From CAZOOK01 sp964581385 (GTDB lineage Bacteria; Pseudomonadota; Gammaproteobacteria; Nevskiales; Nevskiaceae), in NCBI GenBank assembly GCA_964581385.1, contig CAZOOK010000075.1:1-10770 (forward strand): 10,770 nucleotides of DNA, in the 5' to 3' direction. The notes under the pieces are model-generated. The model saw only the letters and a list, made by a program, of their open reading frames with translations. It did no database searches and was not told where the DNA came from. Both the position numbers and the translations under genes were made by a program. Positions 1-5,475 of this stretch are shown here, piece by piece; positions within the stretch are counted from its first letter, which is position 1; every line of letters begins with the position of its first letter.

Positions 1-29
1 GTCCCGTCGCCCTGGGCCTCCCCTCATGA
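1..29 (+). CDS. 3' end of an upstream gene (partial)
   Basis: The frame that stops with TGA at 27-29 is open back to the window edge and would end in ...VALGLPS. Its stop overlaps the next start as ATGA (26-29), the junction type used through most of this window. Too short to identify. The call rests only on this overlap pattern. Confidence 0.3.
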
Positions 30-259
30 TCCCCCCACGCCACGCCGACCGCCTCGCCGGTGGGATCCTCCTCCTGGTCGCCGTTGCCGCCCTTGCTCTC
101 CTGGGTGGGATGGTCCGGGATGCGTGGAGGTACTACCACCCCGCCCCGAAGCCCGCTCCGGTTGCCGTCGTGCGCGTCTACCGCGTCCCGCCGGTCTGCG
201 AATACACTCCCCTGGCCGTCGTGTGCCGGGATTCTTCCAACGTGAAAGACAGGAACTGA
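26..259 (+). CDS. small single-span membrane protein, unknown function
   Basis: 77 residues. After a short basic N-terminus (RHADRLAGG) there is one hydrophobic segment at about residues 12-30 (ILLLVAVAALALLGGMV), then a Pro-rich stretch (HPAPKPAPV) and a C-terminal part with two Cys (VCEY, VVCR). This suggests a protein anchored in the inner membrane with a short soluble tail. The start at 26 overlaps the possible upstream stop, and the next gene begins one base after its stop. I do not recognise the family. Small anchored proteins of this kind are common in phage accessory and lysis regions, but there is no specific evidence of a lysis role. Confidence 0.6.
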   Translation: MIPPRHADRLAGGILLLVAVAALALLGGMVRDAWRYYHPAPKPAPVAVVRVYRVPPVCEYTPLAVVCRDSSNVKDRN

Positions 260-260
260 C

Positions 261-623
261 ATGAGCATCGAAACTACGTTCGAGAAGATCGGCGAAATCG
301 CTGCAACCGAATTGCTCTGGTTCTACTTCGACCAGAACAACAGCGGGGGCCGATTCGTCCAGGATGAGAATGTTGGGGAGGGCGTACTTGTCCAGGATTT
401 CTCCGCCGAAAAAGCCATCGAGCGAGCACGGGAATTCATGGATAATTCCGACTCTTGCCCGTGTTGCGGTGACCGATGGTCTCCAGAGTACGTCAAGGAC
501 GAAGATGGCACCAGAGATCCACTGATCTACGACAAGCCGCTTTCCGAGTGGAAGCCATTCCATCACAACGGATATTGTGTCCTCCACCACTTTGGTGGCA
601 AGGTAACGAGGTATCCGGAATGA
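261..623 (+). CDS. hypothetical phage protein with a CPCCGDRW Cys motif
   Basis: 120 residues, acidic, soluble. Its most distinctive feature is a C-P-C-C-G-D-R-W cluster near residue 67, followed later by HHNGYCVLHHFGG, so Cys and His residues that could bind a metal lie on both sides of the central region. Proteins with this CxCCGxRW pattern occur as small hypothetical proteins in phage genomes, and their role is not known to me. A good ribosome site (aggaa, about 6 bases before the ATG) supports the start. The stop overlaps the next ATG as ATGA at 620-623. GC-rich third positions support coding. Confidence 0.8.
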   Translation: MSIETTFEKIGEIAATELLWFYFDQNNSGGRFVQDENVGEGVLVQDFSAEKAIERAREFMDNSDSCPCCGDRWSPEYVKDEDGTRDPLIYDKPLSEWKPFHHNGYCVLHHFGGKVTRYPE

Positions 624-883
624 TCCACGGCCACCTCACCTCCACTGACGCCATCCTCGCCTCCGCCATCGCCCGCGAGAACCGGGAGGGGGACGAGGGC
701 GAGGCGTCGAGGAGATGCCAACCGGCACGCGGGTCGAGCACGACGGGAAGGTCTTCGAGGTTGTCCTGGCCCCGCGATGCTTCCCGAAGGGCTCCTGCGC
801 CGGGTGCGCATGGTGCGCCGTCCTGGAAGGTCCGCTGGACTCCTGCGAGGCCGGTGGACGGAACGATGGGCTGGACGTGGTGA
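620..883 (+). CDS. small hypothetical protein, overlapping the next gene
   Basis: The ATG at 620 overlaps the previous stop (ATGA) and has GAGGT about 7 bases upstream. The first 31 or so codons look genuinely coding: almost every third base is G or C and the peptide begins MIHGHLTSTDAILASAIARE. From about 715 the frame turns Arg/Ser/Pro-rich (SSTTGRSSRLSW) while the frame beginning at 715 takes on coding character. Either the real product is short with a long out-of-frame tail, or one indel near the G-rich stretch at 686-692 has detached the proper 3' end. As read, it gives 87 residues with no recognisable domain. Confidence 0.4.
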   Translation: MIHGHLTSTDAILASAIARENREGDEGEASRRCQPARGSSTTGRSSRLSWPRDASRRAPAPGAHGAPSWKVRWTPARPVDGTMGWTW

Positions 884-903
884 TGCGCGAGGTGACGGGA
901 TGA
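715..903 (+). CDS. small Cys-rich, likely zinc-binding phage protein
   Basis: 62 residues. An N-terminal part resembling a beta hairpin (TRVEHDGKVFEVVLA) is followed by five Cys in a tight spacing: Cys22, Cys28, Cys31, Cys34 and Cys44 (CFPKGSCAGCAWC...C). It ends in an acidic segment with GRNDGLDVVMREV. This layout, a short beta start, clustered Cys and an acidic tail, is familiar from small phage hypothetical proteins and suggests a metal-bound fold. The ligand is inferred. The start has purine-rich sequence just upstream, and the stop overlaps the next ATG as ATGA (900-903). It lies inside the tail of the 620 reading frame but has the better composition. Confidence 0.7.
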   Translation: MPTGTRVEHDGKVFEVVLAPRCFPKGSCAGCAWCAVLEGPLDSCEAGGRNDGLDVVMREVTG

Positions 904-1103
904 CCTGGGAAACGAAGAACCCACCGAAGAAGACGGGGCGCTACTTGGTCACGCTACAGACCTCCCTCGGCAGGCAGGTCCGCCAAGCGGATCGGTACGA
1001 GCACGGCGGAAGCTGGCTCTGGAGCATTCTTCCGGACGGAGGGTACTCCCACGAGGTGATCGCCTGGATGAAGTGTCCGCAACCCTACGTCGGCCAGCCA
1101 TGA
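900..1103 (+). CDS. DUF551-like small phage protein
   Basis: 67 residues. The order of conserved elements matches the DUF551 style of phage protein: an N-terminal W (MTWETKNPP), GRYLVTL at about 13-19, a variable middle, an aromatic-rich GGSWLW segment, and a C-terminal EVIAWMKCPQPY, the place where family members have a W-x-x-x-P-x-P motif. The biochemical function of the family is unknown. The ATG overlaps the preceding stop (ATGA) and GAGGTG lies about 5 bases upstream, which supports the start. The family assignment is by eye and moderately secure. Confidence 0.75.
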   Translation: MTWETKNPPKKTGRYLVTLQTSLGRQVRQADRYEHGGSWLWSILPDGGYSHEVIAWMKCPQPYVGQP

Positions 1104-1360
1104 AGTACACGATCACCGACAACCCGGCGACCGCTTCGCGCTACTTCATCGAGGACCGGGCGGAGGACGTGGGTGCCGCGTACTGCGTGAACCGCCGGAA
1201 TGTCTGCTTCCGCACCGAGGCGGGAGTCGGCGCGCCGGGGATCGTCGTGCGGATCTTCGCCGCCGGTGGGGATCCCATCGAGGACCGGATCGGCTGGCTG
1301 AGAGAGCGGCGAATCACATCACGGCGCAAGGTCGCCAAGGAGGTCGAGAATGAAGCATGA
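1100..1360 (+). CDS. hypothetical protein
   Basis: 86 residues, soluble, no membrane segment. It starts MKYTITDNPATASRYFIEDR and continues with a Gly/Val-rich centre (GVGAPGIVVRIFAAGG) and a basic C-terminus (LRERRITSRRKVAKE). The ATG overlaps the previous stop as ATGA (1100-1103) with no obvious ribosome site, so its translation probably depends on coupling to the gene before it. The 3' end overlaps the next gene by 11 bases and carries that gene's very strong ribosome site. I do not recognise the family. Confidence 0.65.
   Translation: MKYTITDNPATASRYFIEDRAEDVGAAYCVNRRNVCFRTEAGVGAPGIVVRIFAAGGDPIEDRIGWLRERRITSRRKVAKEVENEA
1337..1344 (+). promoter_or_regulatory. perfect 8-base Shine-Dalgarno site
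   Basis: AAGGAGGT ends 5 bases before the ATG at 1350 and lies inside the 3' end of the 1100-1360 gene. It is the best match to the 16S rRNA tail seen in this window and fixes the start at 1350. Confidence 0.8.
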
Positions 1361-1736
1361 ATCCCCACCGCTCACCGAAGCGGAGATCGCTTTCCACAAA
1401 GAATTCGCCGGACACATCGCCAGCGGTACGCCCGTGACGATGCCGGACCTGCTGGACCAGAACGGGACGGCGGCGGGGATGCTGGCGACAGAGGGACAGC
1501 AGAAGGCCATCGCACGCGGGGATGTGGAGGGGCGGGCCGTGCGGGCGGAGGCCGAGGTGGAGCGGTTGCGGGCGGGGATCGAGGACGCATTCACGAGATG
1601 GGCTGGATACTATGTTGGCGGACCCGACGCACAGGCGCTCGATGTGCTTACCCGCATGTGGCAAGAATTGACGCGGATGGATAAATCTCTCCGATCCCTC
1701 CTCAGCGCGCCCACCGAGGCGGGGCGGGAGAGATGA
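1350..1736 (+). CDS. hypothetical protein with a central charged helix
   Basis: 128 residues. An N-terminal segment (LTEAEIAFHKEFAGHI) is followed by a charged helical stretch near residues 50-75 (ATEGQQKAIARGDVEGRAVRA continuing with EAEVERLRAG), likely a short coiled coil. A C-terminal part contains FTRWAGYYVGG and LTRMWQELTRMDKSL. No catalytic motif is visible. An R-x-E-A-E-V-E-R-L helix is common in phage hypothetical proteins but gives no function. The start is fixed by a perfect ribosome site. The stop overlaps the next ATG as ATGA (1733-1736). Confidence 0.75.
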   Translation: MKHESPPLTEAEIAFHKEFAGHIASGTPVTMPDLLDQNGTAAGMLATEGQQKAIARGDVEGRAVRAEAEVERLRAGIEDAFTRWAGYYVGGPDAQALDVLTRMWQELTRMDKSLRSLLSAPTEAGRER

Positions 1737-2086
1737 GCGCGAAAGTTGTGCAGGGAGGTGACGGCGCATGGCGGACGTCCCCTGGATACGAACGGCTATG
1801 GGCATGGTTTGGCCTATCCCGCGCCTCATGGATCGTGATTCCCAGGTCGGTCGCCCACGAGATGCCGGATGACTGGCAGATGAAGTTCGCGGCGCTCCTG
1901 GAGGAATACGACGAGGCGATCCGTGACCAACCGGAAGACCTGGAGGACGTGACGCCTTACGTCGTTTGCAGGCTCGGAAAACGCTTCGCCAAGTGGCCCC
2001 ACTGGCTGCTGAATTACCGCCATCCAAACCCGGACCATTTCCGATGGATGCGCCCCGCCACCCCCATCAAAGGAGAAAACCAGTGA
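1733..2086 (+). CDS. hypothetical phage protein (W/P-rich, acidic)
   Basis: 117 residues. It contains VIPRSVAHEMPDDWQ at about 35-49, a helical MKFAALLEEYDEAI segment, and a Trp/His/Pro-rich end (KWPHWLLNYRHPNPDHFRWM). The central pattern, a Pro-Arg-Ser turn, MP-x-x-W-Q, then a leucine-rich acidic helix, occurs in hypothetical proteins of several phages, with no role known to me. The ATG overlaps the previous stop, with GGGAG-like sequence upstream. The 3' end carries the AGGAG ribosome site (2071-2075) of the next gene and overlaps its GTG start. Confidence 0.75.
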   Translation: MSAKVVQGGDGAWRTSPGYERLWAWFGLSRASWIVIPRSVAHEMPDDWQMKFAALLEEYDEAIRDQPEDLEDVTPYVVCRLGKRFAKWPHWLLNYRHPNPDHFRWMRPATPIKGENQ

Positions 2087-3111
2087 GCCCGGAATTGCAA
2101 AACCTCATCCAAACCATGCGCGAAAATCTTGCCCAACGCGAGGCAATGGACCAGGTCCAGGGAAGTCAAGACGTTTCCTGGGTTGAGCCAGTTGTCCTCC
2201 GCATGATGCCTGGAATCGCTCGCGAGCTTCTGAATGCCTTGGACGAGGTTGAGGAGAAGACCAAGGAGGCCGCCTATGTCCCGGGCATCCTGCAAGACTA
2301 TAGGCGGTCTGGAAGCTGGAAAATGAACCTTCACGAAAAGATCCGAGATCTCCGCGCCTCCACAGCCCAATTCTTCCTACCGAACGAGGTCTCCGAACTC
2401 CTGGACTTGGTGGCGGCGCACAACAAGGCGTCCTCCAAGGAAATCGACTACCTCCGAGGCATCATGCGGGGCCAGGAATTGGAATGCCGGGCGCGAGAGG
2501 AACAGGATAAAGCGTACCGGATCGAGGCAGACCTCCTCCGCGCCCAGCTCGAAGTTGCCCTGGTCGAACTCAAGGACATCCGCTCCACCACCGAATGGCT
2601 TGGAGACTCCGAACCAGAGGATCGCCGTGACGAGGAGCTTTTCTCCGCTGCTCGAATCGACCTAAAACGGTGGGAAGATCGGCGCGGGCCAGGAGCGGTC
2701 GGGAATCGCGTCGTCACGTTTGAGGATATGCTGATCCACCACGCGAGGGCACAAGGGAAGCGGGAAGCCCTAGCCGAGCCAGCCCCTCTCCCTCCGCTGA
2801 CGCCGGATGACCTCGCCAGGGAATGGGCGACGTACCAGACTGATCGGTTCGATGGCGATCTACCGGACCAATCCCGCGAGGAGCTTTTCCATCACGCCTA
2901 TCGCCAAGGGTATTTCGCAAAGCCCGCCCCTCTCCAGGACGGGGTGGTGGTGGTGAGGCGGGAGGATCGAAACATCGAGCACCGATGCGCCGAACTGTTG
3001 GAGGAATACATCAGGATCGGGGGCGGATCCGAATGGCTACGGGACTCACGAGCCAGCGTCGAGGCTTTTCGTGCCCTCCGCGCCACCAAGAAGGAGAGTC
3101 CTGATGCCTGA
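2083..3111 (+). CDS. large helical / coiled-coil hypothetical protein
   Basis: 342 residues from the GTG at 2083, chosen over an ATG at 1966 because AGGAG lies 7 bases upstream and the GTG overlaps the previous stop (GTGA). The protein is mostly charged helix: an N-terminal helix with NLIQTMRENLAQREAM, a heptad-like middle (EQDKAYRIEADLLRAQLEV at about residues 150-170), then a less regular C-terminal half. Two short similar motifs, TTEWLGDS and GSEWLRDS, occur in the middle and near the C-terminus. No enzyme motif is visible. It could be a scaffold or structural accessory, or a nucleic-acid-associated protein. None of these can be shown from sequence. It is the largest plus-strand gene. Confidence 0.8.
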   Translation: MSPELQNLIQTMRENLAQREAMDQVQGSQDVSWVEPVVLRMMPGIARELLNALDEVEEKTKEAAYVPGILQDYRRSGSWKMNLHEKIRDLRASTAQFFLPNEVSELLDLVAAHNKASSKEIDYLRGIMRGQELECRAREEQDKAYRIEADLLRAQLEVALVELKDIRSTTEWLGDSEPEDRRDEELFSAARIDLKRWEDRRGPGAVGNRVVTFEDMLIHHARAQGKREALAEPAPLPPLTPDDLAREWATYQTDRFDGDLPDQSREELFHHAYRQGYFAKPAPLQDGVVVVRREDRNIEHRCAELLEEYIRIGGGSEWLRDSRASVEAFRALRATKKESPDA

Positions 3112-3115
3112 CGCC
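3103..3115 (+). repeat. first copy of a 13-base stop/start junction repeat
   Basis: GATGCCTGACGCC occurs here and again at 3278-3290. In both places it encodes the end of one protein (..DA-stop) and the start of the next (MPDA). The second copy lies 175 bases downstream. Confidence 0.85.
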
Positions 3116-3286
3116 AAAAATGGTGCGATCTGGGCGGATTGGGGTGATGGAAAACGGATCTCCCAGTGGGATACTCGGCCTTGTGATTTCGGGGCCGGGG
3201 AATTGGAGCCGGTAGCATGGCTGCGCCAGATTCGAGCGACGTATCCGGAAGCAAAATTTGTCTACAGAAGGAATGAAGATGCCTGA
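3104..3286 (+). CDS. small hypothetical protein
   Basis: 60 residues, soluble. It begins MPDAKNGAIWADWGDG and contains EPVAWLRQIRATYPEA, which resembles a short helix after a Trp-rich beta segment. AAGGAG (3091-3096) lies 7 bases before the ATG. The start overlaps the preceding stop by 8 bases (ATGCCTGA), and the downstream junction uses exactly the same 8-base overlap. No known family is recognised. Confidence 0.7.
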   Translation: MPDAKNGAIWADWGDGKRISQWDTRPCDFGAGELEPVAWLRQIRATYPEAKFVYRRNEDA

Positions 3287-3290
3287 CGCC
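3278..3290 (+). repeat. second copy of the 13-base stop/start junction repeat
   Basis: Identical to 3103-3115. Here it ends the 3104 gene (..EDA-stop) and starts the 3279 gene (MPDA). Confidence 0.85.
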
Positions 3291-3491
3291 GAATCCCGTC
3301 TCACCACCGAGCTTGCCAGGGAGAGGGAGAGGCGGGAGAGAACCGAAGCGGCCTACGAGGAGCTGCATGGATCCATCAACGCCTACATCGACGAAATGGA
3401 ATTCAGTGATGATGCGCTGAATCGACGCCTTCGTGGCGGTCAGCAGCAGGCCCTCGCGATCCTCACCACCCACCAGGAGCCCACTCCATGA
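3279..3491 (+). CDS. small coiled-coil hypothetical protein
   Basis: 70 residues from the ATG at 3279. An in-frame ATG at 3273 also exists, but AGAAGGA (3266-3272) abuts it, whereas it lies 6 bases from 3279. The protein is a charged helix: RLTTELARERERRERTEAAY at about residues 7-26 looks like a coiled coil and is followed by GSINAYIDEMEFSDDALNRR. Such short helical proteins often sit in accessory regions of phage genomes. No function can be given. The stop overlaps the following ATG as ATGA at 3488-3491. Confidence 0.7.
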   Translation: MPDAESRLTTELARERERRERTEAAYEELHGSINAYIDEMEFSDDALNRRLRGGQQQALAILTTHQEPTP

Positions 3492-3538
3492 TCGCGATTT
3501 GCGATTCTGCGAATTACGAGATTGGGTTTCGGCAGTAA
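3488..3538 (+). CDS. possible 16-residue minigene (leader or remnant)
   Basis: The ATG at 3488 overlaps the previous stop as ATGA, the rule in this block, and opens MIAICDSANYEIGFRQ before a TAA at 3536-3538. The frame is the same as that of the next gene, whose ATG is at 3566. It may be a tiny coupled peptide, or the old N-terminus of the next gene separated by a nonsense change. The junction pattern is visible, but whether it is translated is unknown. Confidence 0.35.
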   Translation: MIAICDSANYEIGFRQ

Positions 3539-3565
3539 GCGCCCCGGCGCGTTCCGGGAATCGAA

Positions 3566-4003
3566 ATGAAGAGCATGACACCGATGGAATGGCTGATGGG
3601 CGGCGATACCGGGATCAGCAGCAAAACAATCCTGTCCGCCATGACCGGAACGCCAATGTCCGGGGGGTTCGGCCCAGATATCCCGGGTGATGGCGTGGAT
3701 TTTGGCCGATGTTACCGCCTGCTCAAGCTGTTTCCGGAATGGCGAGCGAATCTCTCGAAGGTCTCCGATGCCTACCCGCAGTGGACGCCCTTGGTTCGCG
3801 AGTGGGATTCATTGGAAAAGGCCTACGAAGAAGACCTCGGAAAAAGGCACGGCAAAGACAGTTGCTACGCCATGCTTCGCGCCTTGTACGACAAATGCAT
3901 GATCGCCGGGGGGTGGCAGAAATCTGGAAACGGAGGATGGAAGCGCGACAAGACATCCGTGGTGCAGCTTGGTAAAGGTGTATCGATGCGCTTCGGGGCC
4001 TGA
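3566..4003 (+). CDS. conserved phage hypothetical protein (EWLMGxDTGISSKTI type)
   Basis: 145 residues. The N-terminus MTPMEWLMGGDTGISSKTI and the following DFGRCYRLLKLFPEWR block match a conserved hypothetical protein I associate with phages and prophages of Gram-negative bacteria. The C-terminal half contains WDSLEKAYEEDLGKRHGKDS and a short basic tail. I know of no established function. Two starts are possible (3566, or the ATG three codons later that begins MTPMEW), and neither has a strong ribosome site (gggaa upstream). It is the last plus-strand gene and is followed at once by the central hairpin. Confidence 0.8.
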   Translation: MKSMTPMEWLMGGDTGISSKTILSAMTGTPMSGGFGPDIPGDGVDFGRCYRLLKLFPEWRANLSKVSDAYPQWTPLVREWDSLEKAYEEDLGKRHGKDSCYAMLRALYDKCMIAGGWQKSGNGGWKRDKTSVVQLGKGVSMRFGA

Positions 4004-4007
4004 AAAC

Positions 4008-4043
4008 GACGGAGGCTCCAGGGCAATCCCCGAAGCCTCCGTC
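4008..4043. terminator. bidirectional intrinsic terminator between convergent blocks
   Basis: A perfect 10-bp stem (GACGGAGGCT at 4008-4017 with AGCCTCCGTC at 4034-4043) encloses a 16-base loop whose GGG and CCC can pair further. On the minus strand the stem is followed by GTTTTC, a short T run. On the plus strand it is followed by a looser ccgtttgcgctttgcgtttt. The position, 5 bases after the last plus-strand stop and 34 bases after the last minus-strand stop, fits a shared terminator. Confidence 0.85.
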
Positions 4044-4076
4044 CCGTTTGCGCTTTGCGTTTTCCCCGAAAAAAAT

Positions 4077-4328
4077 CTACTGCGCGGCGGGCACTCCCGC
4101 AAGCCCTTCCGCCTTGGCCTCCAGTCCCTTCAGCACGGCGGAAAGGACTTCCTGGACCTCGGCTTCCGGGATGACGAAGCCTTTGGATGCAAGCAGGCCT
4201 GCGGCGATGGTGGCGCCTTCGGGCAGGAACGCTTCGGCGATGGCTTCGGCGGACTTCAGGGCGGCGGTCTTGATGGTGGTTTCGGAATCGCCGAAGATGC
4301 CGTGGATGATGCGAGAGATGAGACTCAT
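4077..4328 (-). CDS. small helical hypothetical protein, last gene of the minus block
   Basis: 83 residues: an N-terminal amphipathic helix (MSLISRIIHGIF), Ala-rich helices (TAALKSAEAIAEAFLPEG, ATIAAGLLASKG) and an acidic C-terminal helix (PEAEVQEVLSAVLKGLEAKA). The hydrophobic stretch ATIAAGLLA is too short for a clear membrane span. GGAG about 8 bases upstream and an ATGA overlap with the previous gene (4325-4328) fix the start. No family is recognised. A membrane-associated phage protein is possible but unproven. The terminator hairpin follows it. Confidence 0.75.
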   Translation of the reverse strand: MSLISRIIHGIFGDSETTIKTAALKSAEAIAEAFLPEGATIAAGLLASKGFVIPEAEVQEVLSAVLKGLEAKAEGLAGVPAAQ

Positions 4329-4600
4329 GGTGTTTGCTCCGTTGGTGTCGTGGTAGTTGGTGCCGCGCCCGTGGGCAGCGCGGAAGGTGCTCCGGAAGGG
4401 CAGGAAGATACTTCCCCAGCGATCCAGTCGAGGAAGCAAGCGGCGCCACGGCACACGCCGGCCGCGCGCGCGAATGGGAAACGGCGCAGGCGGACCAGGA
4501 ACGCGGGAGGGCGCGAGGACCAACCAAGAATACCCAGAAGCGCGGTCACGATGGTGTCGCGATGGTCCCATGCCCAAGTGGTCAGTTCTGTGGTAGTCAT
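4325..4600 (-). CDS. small putative membrane protein
   Basis: 91 residues. A hydrophobic segment TIVTALLGILGW (about 16-27) is followed by an Arg-rich linker (RPPAFLVRLRRFPFAR) and a weaker apolar stretch (AAGVCRGAACFLDWIAG, about 46-62). The C-terminus is Pro/Thr-rich (PTGAAPTTTTPTEQTP). It could be a holin-like or other small inner-membrane protein. The position two genes after the endolysin cluster makes a lysis role possible, but no family match is visible. GGAGG about 8 bases upstream and an ATGA overlap with the DUF1353 gene support the start at 4600. Confidence 0.65.
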   Translation of the reverse strand: MTTTELTTWAWDHRDTIVTALLGILGWSSRPPAFLVRLRRFPFARAAGVCRGAACFLDWIAGEVSSCPSGAPSALPTGAAPTTTTPTEQTP

Positions 4601-5004
4601 TCCATGGTCCTCCAGTGAGATTCCCCAGCGAGCTGGACGGCGAGATACGCCGCCTCACTTTTCCATTCCTCGACGCCCGCCCACTCCATGCCGTTGCGCA
4701 GGATCTCGTTTGCCTCCTGGAAGGTCACGTCCCACGCGCCGACGAACGTAGGCCAGAGCGTGGAGTACATCGCGTCATGGAGGAGAAAGTCCACATCCGC
4801 TGCGCACACAGGCGGCACGACCCAGGAGAAGACCGCGGGCACGGATCCGAAATCTGTCTTGAACCCCTTGGGGATCACCACGCGATGCGCGTCGCCGTTG
4901 AAGCTGACCGTGAAGGTCACGTCGTGGAGAAGCTGGAAAAGCGGTTTGTCTCCGTTCCCCAGGTCCAGGTACTCGATGTGTTCGGGGACGGTAGTCACGC
5001 TCAT
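4597..5004 (-). CDS. DUF1353 phage protein
   Basis: 135 residues. The family hallmarks are clear: a beta-rich N-terminus, then GFKTDFGSVP at residues 47-56, then LLHDAMY at 74-80, and a C-terminal helix with TFQEANEILRNGM (94-106). DUF1353 proteins are widespread in tailed phages and often lie near tail fibre or lysis genes. Their activity is not established, although the conserved His-Asp invites comparison with a hydrolase site. I chose the ATG at 5004 rather than 5016 because GGAG lies 6 bases upstream and the previous gene's stop overlaps it as ATGA (5001-5004). No change at the key residues is seen. Confidence 0.9.
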   Translation of the reverse strand: MSVTTVPEHIEYLDLGNGDKPLFQLLHDVTFTVSFNGDAHRVVIPKGFKTDFGSVPAVFSWVVPPVCAADVDFLLHDAMYSTLWPTFVGAWDVTFQEANEILRNGMEWAGVEEWKSEAAYLAVQLAGESHWRTME

Positions 5005-5117
5005 TCTCGGCTCCATGGTTCGAGGGAATCATCGGCTTCCACCCCGCGCACCACCAGGGCGACACGGGCGGCGAGCAGGCCAGCAGACAGGACAAGGCAG
5101 GCGGTGGCGGGGATCAC
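5001..5117 (-). CDS. 38-residue single-span membrane protein
   Basis: It starts at a GTG (5117) with AGGA about 7 bases upstream. The GTG overlaps the previous stop (GTGA, 5114-5117) and its own stop overlaps the DUF1353 start (ATGA, 5001-5004). The peptide is one hydrophobic segment (VIPATACLVLSAGLLAARVA, then LVV) followed by an acidic tail (RGVEADDSLEPWSRE). It is short and easily missed, but both junctions match the rest of the block. It could be a small holin-like or regulatory membrane peptide. No family is assigned. Confidence 0.65.
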   Translation of the reverse strand: MIPATACLVLSAGLLAARVALVVRGVEADDSLEPWSRE

Positions 5118-5257
5118 GGCTTTTCCTGTTCGCGGATGGAGCCGTCCTCGTTGCCTCCGCGCCCGAACCGAGGCCAGAGATACCAGAGCCCCACCAGGAG
5201 CGCGAGCCCGCCTCCGAGGACCCCAGCGAGCCCGCCGACGATGGCGGCCAGGATCAT
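5114..5257 (-). CDS. 47-residue Gly-rich single-span membrane protein (holin-like candidate)
   Basis: It starts at the ATG at 5257, which overlaps the previous stop (ATGA) and has GAGG about 7 bases upstream. A longer upstream extension of the frame is Arg-rich and non-coding in style. Residues 1-27 form one hydrophobic Gly-rich span (MILAAIVGGLAGVLGGGLAL, then LVGLWYLW), followed by a polar, charged tail (PRFGRGGNEDGSIREQEKP). The size, single span and closeness to the endolysin make it a reasonable candidate for a pinholin- or holin-like protein, but this is inference. Confidence 0.65.
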   Translation of the reverse strand: MILAAIVGGLAGVLGGGLALLVGLWYLWPRFGRGGNEDGSIREQEKP

Positions 5258-5475
5258 CCGAGCGCCTCGACGATCCGGATCTCCAGCTCGCGGAGCGCCT
5301 CTTCCTCGGTCGTGCACCATCCGGAGAACACGCGGCTTTCGGCGGCAGGCCCGATCGGGGTCGCGTAGACGTGCCACCCGGCGAAAGCGAACCACGGGCG
5401 CCCGAACCCGGCATCCTGGGACCGGTAGGTCTTCCGGGTCAGGTCCGGCGGGTACTCGGCGGCGACGGCGCTCAT
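5254..5475 (-). CDS. small soluble hypothetical protein
   Basis: 73 residues with no membrane segment. The centre is aromatic and beta-like (GRPWFAFAGWHVYATPIG), followed by SGWCTTEEEALRELEIRIVE, a likely helix. The arrangement suggests a compact alpha/beta fold, but no family is recognised. Both ends overlap neighbours by 4 bases (5472-5475 and 5254-5257). It lies between two very small membrane proteins downstream of the endolysin. Confidence 0.65.
   Translation of the reverse strand: MSAVAAEYPPDLTRKTYRSQDAGFGRPWFAFAGWHVYATPIGPAAESRVFSGWCTTEEEALRELEIRIVEALG

Noticed and set aside
3540..3549. Small inverted repeat CGCC-CC-GGCG as a terminator before the 3566 gene
   Set aside because: The stem is only four base pairs with a two-base loop and no T run, so it is not convincing in GC-rich DNA.
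3969..4751. 260-codon plus-strand open frame across the convergent region
   Set aside because: It runs through the terminator hairpin and opposite three minus-strand genes that have coding composition and coupled starts. Its product is low-complexity and Arg/Gly-rich, as expected of an antisense shadow in GC-rich DNA.
4775..5095. Minus-strand frame with an N-terminal LLAC motif resembling a lipoprotein signal, overlapping the DUF1353 gene
   Set aside because: It starts at a TTG, has no basic residues before the hydrophobic stretch, and is Arg-rich throughout. It is a shadow of the DUF1353 and 38-residue genes rather than an embedded outer-membrane spanin.
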